NCBI GenBank assembly: GCA_963782605.1
Contig: CAWAKK010000012.1
Location: 248,001-312,000 of the forward strand
Direction of reading: 5' to 3'
DNA: 64,000 bases
Origin: JBDTSW01 sp963782605
GTDB taxonomy: Bacteria; Actinomycetota; Thermoleophilia; Solirubrobacterales; 70-9
Part shown: in pieces, positions 61,321 to 64,000 of the stretch
How positions within the stretch are numbered: position 1 is the first letter of the stretch
Layout: every line of letters begins with the position of its first letter
Program-made: the position numbers and the translations under genes
The notes under the pieces: model-generated
What the model was told of the DNA's origin: nothing
The model's input: the letters and a program-made list of their open reading frames with translations, nothing else
Database searches by the model: none

Positions 61321-61875
61321 CTAGAGGATGAGCTGGACGAGCTCGGAGAAGATGGCGTCGAGGACACCGAGGTAGGCCCCGGCGATGGCGATGAAGATGA
61401 GGGTGACGGCGGAGGCCTGGATCAGAGTCTCGCGATCGGGCCACTGGACGCGCTTTAGCTCCGCCCAGCAGGAGACGATGAACCCGGCGACGCGTCCGCG
61501 CTGGCGCTCGACCGGAGCCTCCCGCGGCTTGCGACGCTCCTCCGAGGCCTTGGCGCGCTCGCGGGCCTCCCGCTCCTGGCGCTTTCGCTCGCGGCGCGTG
61601 ATCTTGTCCTCGACGGGCGACTCTTCGGCGGCGGGACGCCCCACGTCGGCGCGTGAAGGAGCAGGCGAGGGGGCGGGGCTCTCGCCTTCCTCACGCAGCG
61701 CGTCGACATCGGCGCCGCGCTCTGCGAGCTCGGCCTCGATCACGTCGGCCGACTCGGGGACCTGCGTGTCGTGCTGGGCGCGGGATTCCGTCGTGCGGGC
61801 CTGGGCGGCCTGGGCCGCCTCGCGCGCCTCCTTCTTGCGGCGCTCGGCCTTGCGCTGAGCTCGGGTCTTTGCCAT
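61321..61875 (-). CDS. secE: Protein translocase subunit SecE with long charged N-terminus
   Basis: 184 residues; most bacterial SecE proteins of this type have 60-90. The SecE part is the last 60 residues (GRVAGFIVSCWAELKRVQWP then DRETLIQASAVTLIFIAIAG). The first 125 are charged (KTRAQRKAERRKKEAREAAQ, EEGESPAPSPAPSRADVG, KITRRERKRQEREARERAKA). ATG 61875 has AGGAAG 11-16 bases upstream, inside the conserved leader element. Confidence 0.93.
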   Translation of the reverse strand: MAKTRAQRKAERRKKEAREAAQAAQARTTESRAQHDTQVPESADVIEAELAERGADVDALREEGESPAPSPAPSRADVGRPAAEESPVEDKITRRERKRQEREARERAKASEERRKPREAPVERQRGRVAGFIVSCWAELKRVQWPDRETLIQASAVTLIFIAIAGAYLGVLDAIFSELVQLIL

Positions 61876-61889
61876 TGGATTAGTGGGTT

Positions 61890-61957
61890 CTTCCTGAATA
61901 CCTTGCGGACGCCTTCGGCGTCCTTACATGCTGCTTTCGGAGCTAAAGCTCCTCACC
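61890..61957 (-). ncRNA. Conserved structured leader element, copy 2 (before secE)
   Basis: Minus-strand order: GGTGA, stem GGAGC/GCTCC with TTTA loop, CGAAAGCAGCATGTAAG, stem GGACGCC/GGCGTCC with GAA loop, GCAAG, ATTCAGGAAG. It fills almost the whole 85-base gap between rpmG and secE. GGTGA before and GAAA after the first stem could form tandem G.A pairs as in a kink-turn (inference). Confidence 0.65.
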
Positions 61958-61960
61958 GGA

Positions 61961-62122
61961 TCACCTTGTCTCCTTGTGAGCGGTGTGGTGGCCGCACCAA
62001 CGGCAGTACTTACGCAGCTCGATGCGGTCCGGCGAGTTGCGCCGAGACTTGTTCGACTGGTAGTTGCGCCGCTTGCACTCCTCGCAGGCGAGGGTTACGG
62101 CGATACGAACATCGGAGGCCAC
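61961..62122 (-). CDS. rpmG: 50S ribosomal protein L33 (zinc-binding form)
   Basis: 53 residues from GTG 62122 (ASDVRIAVTLACEECKRRNY then QSNKSRRNSPDRIELRKYC). C13, C16, C40 and C43 form the zinc ribbon. AGAGGAAAGA directly precedes the start. It is first in the rpmG-secE-nusG-rplKA series. Confidence 0.95.
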   Translation of the reverse strand: MASDVRIAVTLACEECKRRNYQSNKSRRNSPDRIELRKYCRWCGHHTAHKETR

Positions 62123-62172
62123 TCTTTCCTCTCATAGCTCCCGGGATTGGCCATCGGAGCCGCTCCCTTCAG

Positions 62173-62203
62173 AAAAAAGACCCCGGCGCGAGAGCGCGAG
62201 GGC
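62173..62203 (-). terminator. Terminator after the acyl-CoA dehydrogenase gene
   Basis: On the minus strand CCCTCGCG-CTCT-CGCGCCGGGG, then TCTTTTTT. It lies 136 bases after the acyl-CoA dehydrogenase stop and 51 before rpmG, separating the two units. TATTCT at 62216-62211 just upstream could be a -10 box for rpmG, which would place the hairpin in the rpmG leader instead. Confidence 0.65.
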
Positions 62204-62338
62204 CGCTTGAGAATAGCGCCTCGACGACGGGCGGGTTGAGGGGTAGACGAGGCGCGCGTGCATTTCGCCCCGTCGCCTGTTACAAGCAGGTTGGGCGCGC
62301 GCCGCCGCCCTGCCTCGCGTTGACGGAAACGGTGGCCG

Positions 62339-63481
62339 CTACAACCCCAGCGTCTTCGCGATGATGTTGCGCTGGATCTCGCTCGTACCCCCGTAGATCG
62401 TCGAGACCAGCGTCGAGCGGACCAGGCGCTCCATATCGTATTCGGAGGAGTAGCCGTAGCCGCCCATCATCTGCATGCCGCCGAGGGCGGCGCGCTGGGC
62501 CGCCTCGGTCACGAAGAGCTTCACCATCGAGGCCTCCCGGGGGAGCATGCGGTCGGGTTCCTCATCGACTTTGGCGGCGCACCAATACGTCATGAGGCGA
62601 GCGGCCTCAAGATCGGTGGCGATGTCGGCGATGCGGTGCTGGAGGGCCTGGAAGGAGCCGATGGGGCGGCCGAATTGCTTTCGCTCCTTGACGTATGCGA
62701 GGGCGTCGTCGAAGGCGCGCTCGCCGACGCCGAGCATGATCGCGGCGAGAATCAGGCGCTCGACGTTCAGGCCAGCCATGAGCTGAATCCAGCCCTGGTC
62801 GACCTCGCCGAGAACGTTCTCGTCCGGCACCTCGCAGTCGGAGAGGTAGAGGTGGCTGGTTTCGCGGCCGCCGAGGGTGTCGATCGGCTTGATCTCCATT
62901 CGCTCGTCGTCGGTCGGGACGAAGATCATCGAGAGTCCGTCGTGCTTTGACTCGCTCTTGGTGGTGCGACAGACGACTAGTACGTGGTCGGCGATGTGGG
63001 CGTTCGAGCAGAAGACCTTCTGACCGTTCAGCACGAAGCTGCCATTTGAGCGGGCGGCCGACGTCGTGAGCGAGCCCACGTCAGAGCCAGCCTCTGGTTC
63101 GGTCATTGCGATCGCCTCGACCGAGCCGCGGGCGATGCCACCGAGGATCTTTCGCTTCTGGTCGTCGCTGCCGAATCGCTGCACGGCGCCGGCGACGATC
63201 AGCGTTGTCCCGTAGCCACCGATCGGCGCCATCCCATGGGACGTCTCCTCCATGAAGATGCACGCATCAACCATCCCTCCGCCCGAGCCGCCGAGCTCCT
63301 CGTCGAGCATCACACCGAGCCAGCCGAGCTCGGCCATCTTCGAGTAGATCTCGGGCGAGTGGAACTCGGTGTAGCCCTTGGTGAGGCGCTCGCGCTGCTC
63401 CTGCGAGCCGCACTCGCGCTGGCAGAAATCGCGGATGGCGGCGACGAAGTCGTTCTGTTCGTCGGTGAAGGAAAAGTCCAT
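62339..63481 (-). CDS. Acyl-CoA dehydrogenase family protein
   Basis: 380 residues. FAD-dependent oxidation of an acyl-CoA. FAD and substrate motifs: AIAMTEPEAGSDVGSLTTSA, GQKVFCSNAHIADHVLVVCR, then RKQFGRPIGSFQALQHRIAD and GGMQMMGGYGYSSEYDMERL. At the usual catalytic site the sequence is IYGGTSEIQRNIIAKTLGL, with Gly in place of the Glu of the YEGT motif, as in several actinobacterial FadE groups, so the base may lie elsewhere. The substrate is unknown. Confidence 0.93.
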   Translation of the reverse strand: MDFSFTDEQNDFVAAIRDFCQRECGSQEQRERLTKGYTEFHSPEIYSKMAELGWLGVMLDEELGGSGGGMVDACIFMEETSHGMAPIGGYGTTLIVAGAVQRFGSDDQKRKILGGIARGSVEAIAMTEPEAGSDVGSLTTSAARSNGSFVLNGQKVFCSNAHIADHVLVVCRTTKSESKHDGLSMIFVPTDDERMEIKPIDTLGGRETSHLYLSDCEVPDENVLGEVDQGWIQLMAGLNVERLILAAIMLGVGERAFDDALAYVKERKQFGRPIGSFQALQHRIADIATDLEAARLMTYWCAAKVDEEPDRMLPREASMVKLFVTEAAQRAALGGMQMMGGYGYSSEYDMERLVRSTLVSTIYGGTSEIQRNIIAKTLGL

Positions 63482-63557
63482 GCGGGCTGGGCCAGTGTAT
63501 GAAGGCCGGGGGACCCTCCCAAGAGCTCGTACTGAGGAATTCCTAAGCGCCGGTCCC

Positions 63558-63563
63558 TACCCT
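63558..63563 (+). promoter_or_regulatory. -10 box of the last membrane protein gene
   Basis: TACCCT ends 9 bases before GTG 63573, the same hexamer as in front of dacB (20065-20070). No Shine-Dalgarno sequence lies between it and the start, suggesting a leaderless message. Confidence 0.35.
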
Positions 63564-63572
63564 GGCCCGCTC

Positions 63573-64000
63573 GTGTCTAGGCAACGCTCACGCATCCTCC
63601 TCGGGCTGGCCCTCGCGGCGGCACTGATCCTCTCGAGCGCGATCGTGGTCGCCTTGACGAACAACCGCGCCTTCGGCGTCATGGGTGCGTTTTGTGCTGC
63701 CGGCCTCCTCCTCGCAGTCGGGCTGGGAGTTTCCCGGCGCCAACTGGTGATGCTCGCCGCCGGCTTCGCCGCGATCATCTGGATCGTCGGAGTCTTCGGC
63801 GAGGTCGCTCCCCCGAGGGTCGCGAGCACGATCGCCCATCTCGCCGGCGGCGCGCTCGTGGGGTGGGCTCTGGCTCGCCTCATAACACGGCGGCGCCGTG
63901 GCATCGCGCTCACGCCGTTGCTTGGCGTCTCGCTGGGCCTGCTCTTGGTGGTCGGAGTGACCTGGGAGCTCGCTGAGGCGGTGGCGGACAGCGTGGTTCA
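63573..64000 (+). CDS. Hypothetical membrane protein, 3' end beyond window
   Basis: 142 residues from GTG 63573 to the right edge without a stop. Five hydrophobic segments are visible (ILLGLALAAALILSSAIVVA, AFGVMGAFCAAGLLLAVGLG, QLVMLAAGFAAIIWIVGVFG, TIAHLAGGALVGWALARLIT, LTPLLGVSLGLLLVVGVTW). The last complete motif is WELAEAVADSVV. The family is not identified. It is divergent from the acyl-CoA dehydrogenase gene. Confidence 0.55.
   Translation, partial: MSRQRSRILLGLALAAALILSSAIVVALTNNRAFGVMGAFCAAGLLLAVGLGVSRRQLVMLAAGFAAIIWIVGVFGEVAPPRVASTIAHLAGGALVGWALARLITRRRRGIALTPLLGVSLGLLLVVGVTWELAEAVADSVV

Overview
The window is GC-rich, densely packed actinobacterial chromosome. Gene content points to the Thermoleophilia/Solirubrobacterales side of the phylum: a six-gene Mce cluster, a zinc-type S4/S14/L33/L36 set, RpoB and RpoC of that character, acidic low-complexity tails on several ribosomal proteins, and frequent GTG/TTG starts. 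This placement is inference from gene order and protein character, not from a search.

Left part (1-25 kb): a SnoaL-like protein cut by the window edge, rubredoxin, a Nudix hydrolase coupled to an FMN-binding split-barrel protein, and a minus-strand operon of six consecutive MlaD/Mce-domain proteins. That operon ends in a small SCP2-like sterol carrier remnant and a hypothetical protein, and no YrbE permease is adjacent. Then come Mn-type superoxide dismutase, tRNA-Pro(CGG), a TVP38-family membrane protein, a membrane-anchored DsbA-like thiol protein, a free-standing IF-2 N-domain protein, a long-chain acyl-CoA ligase, a patatin-like lipase, a D-Ala-D-Ala carboxypeptidase, ligA, surE and truA.

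Central and right part (25-62 kb): the minus strand carries almost the whole translation/transcription super-cluster. In transcription order this is rpmG-secE-nusG-rplKA-rplJL-rpoBC, rpsLG, fusA-tuf, then the S10/spc/alpha block from rpsJ to rplQ. Most genes overlap by 1-4 bases (ATGA, TGATG), so translation is probably coupled. Plus-strand islands interrupt it: a HAD-like protein, a small membrane protein and a DUF1028 protein between rpoC and rpsL, and two membrane proteins between rpsG and fusA. infA is missing from its usual place beside rpmJ, where a VOC-fold protein gene sits. The right edge holds an acyl-CoA dehydrogenase and a membrane protein that runs out of the window.

Three kinds of non-coding structure stand out. 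(1) A conserved hairpin-rich element of about 65 bases lies directly in front of both rplJ and secE, with compensating stem changes. (2) A 75-base repeat lies just 3' of rplQ and rpsG. (3) A 17-base palindrome family lies between convergent genes. Upstream of rplJ there is also an L10-leader-like hairpin followed by an intrinsic terminator.

Caution on sequence quality: single-base frameshifts interrupt rpoB (three), rpoC, rpsC, fadD (two), the DsbA-like gene (two) and the SCP2-like gene. Since rpoB, rpoC and rpsC are essential, most of these are probably sequence errors. Nine of the ten are one extra base, often next to a run of C or G. These genes are annotated here over their full extents.
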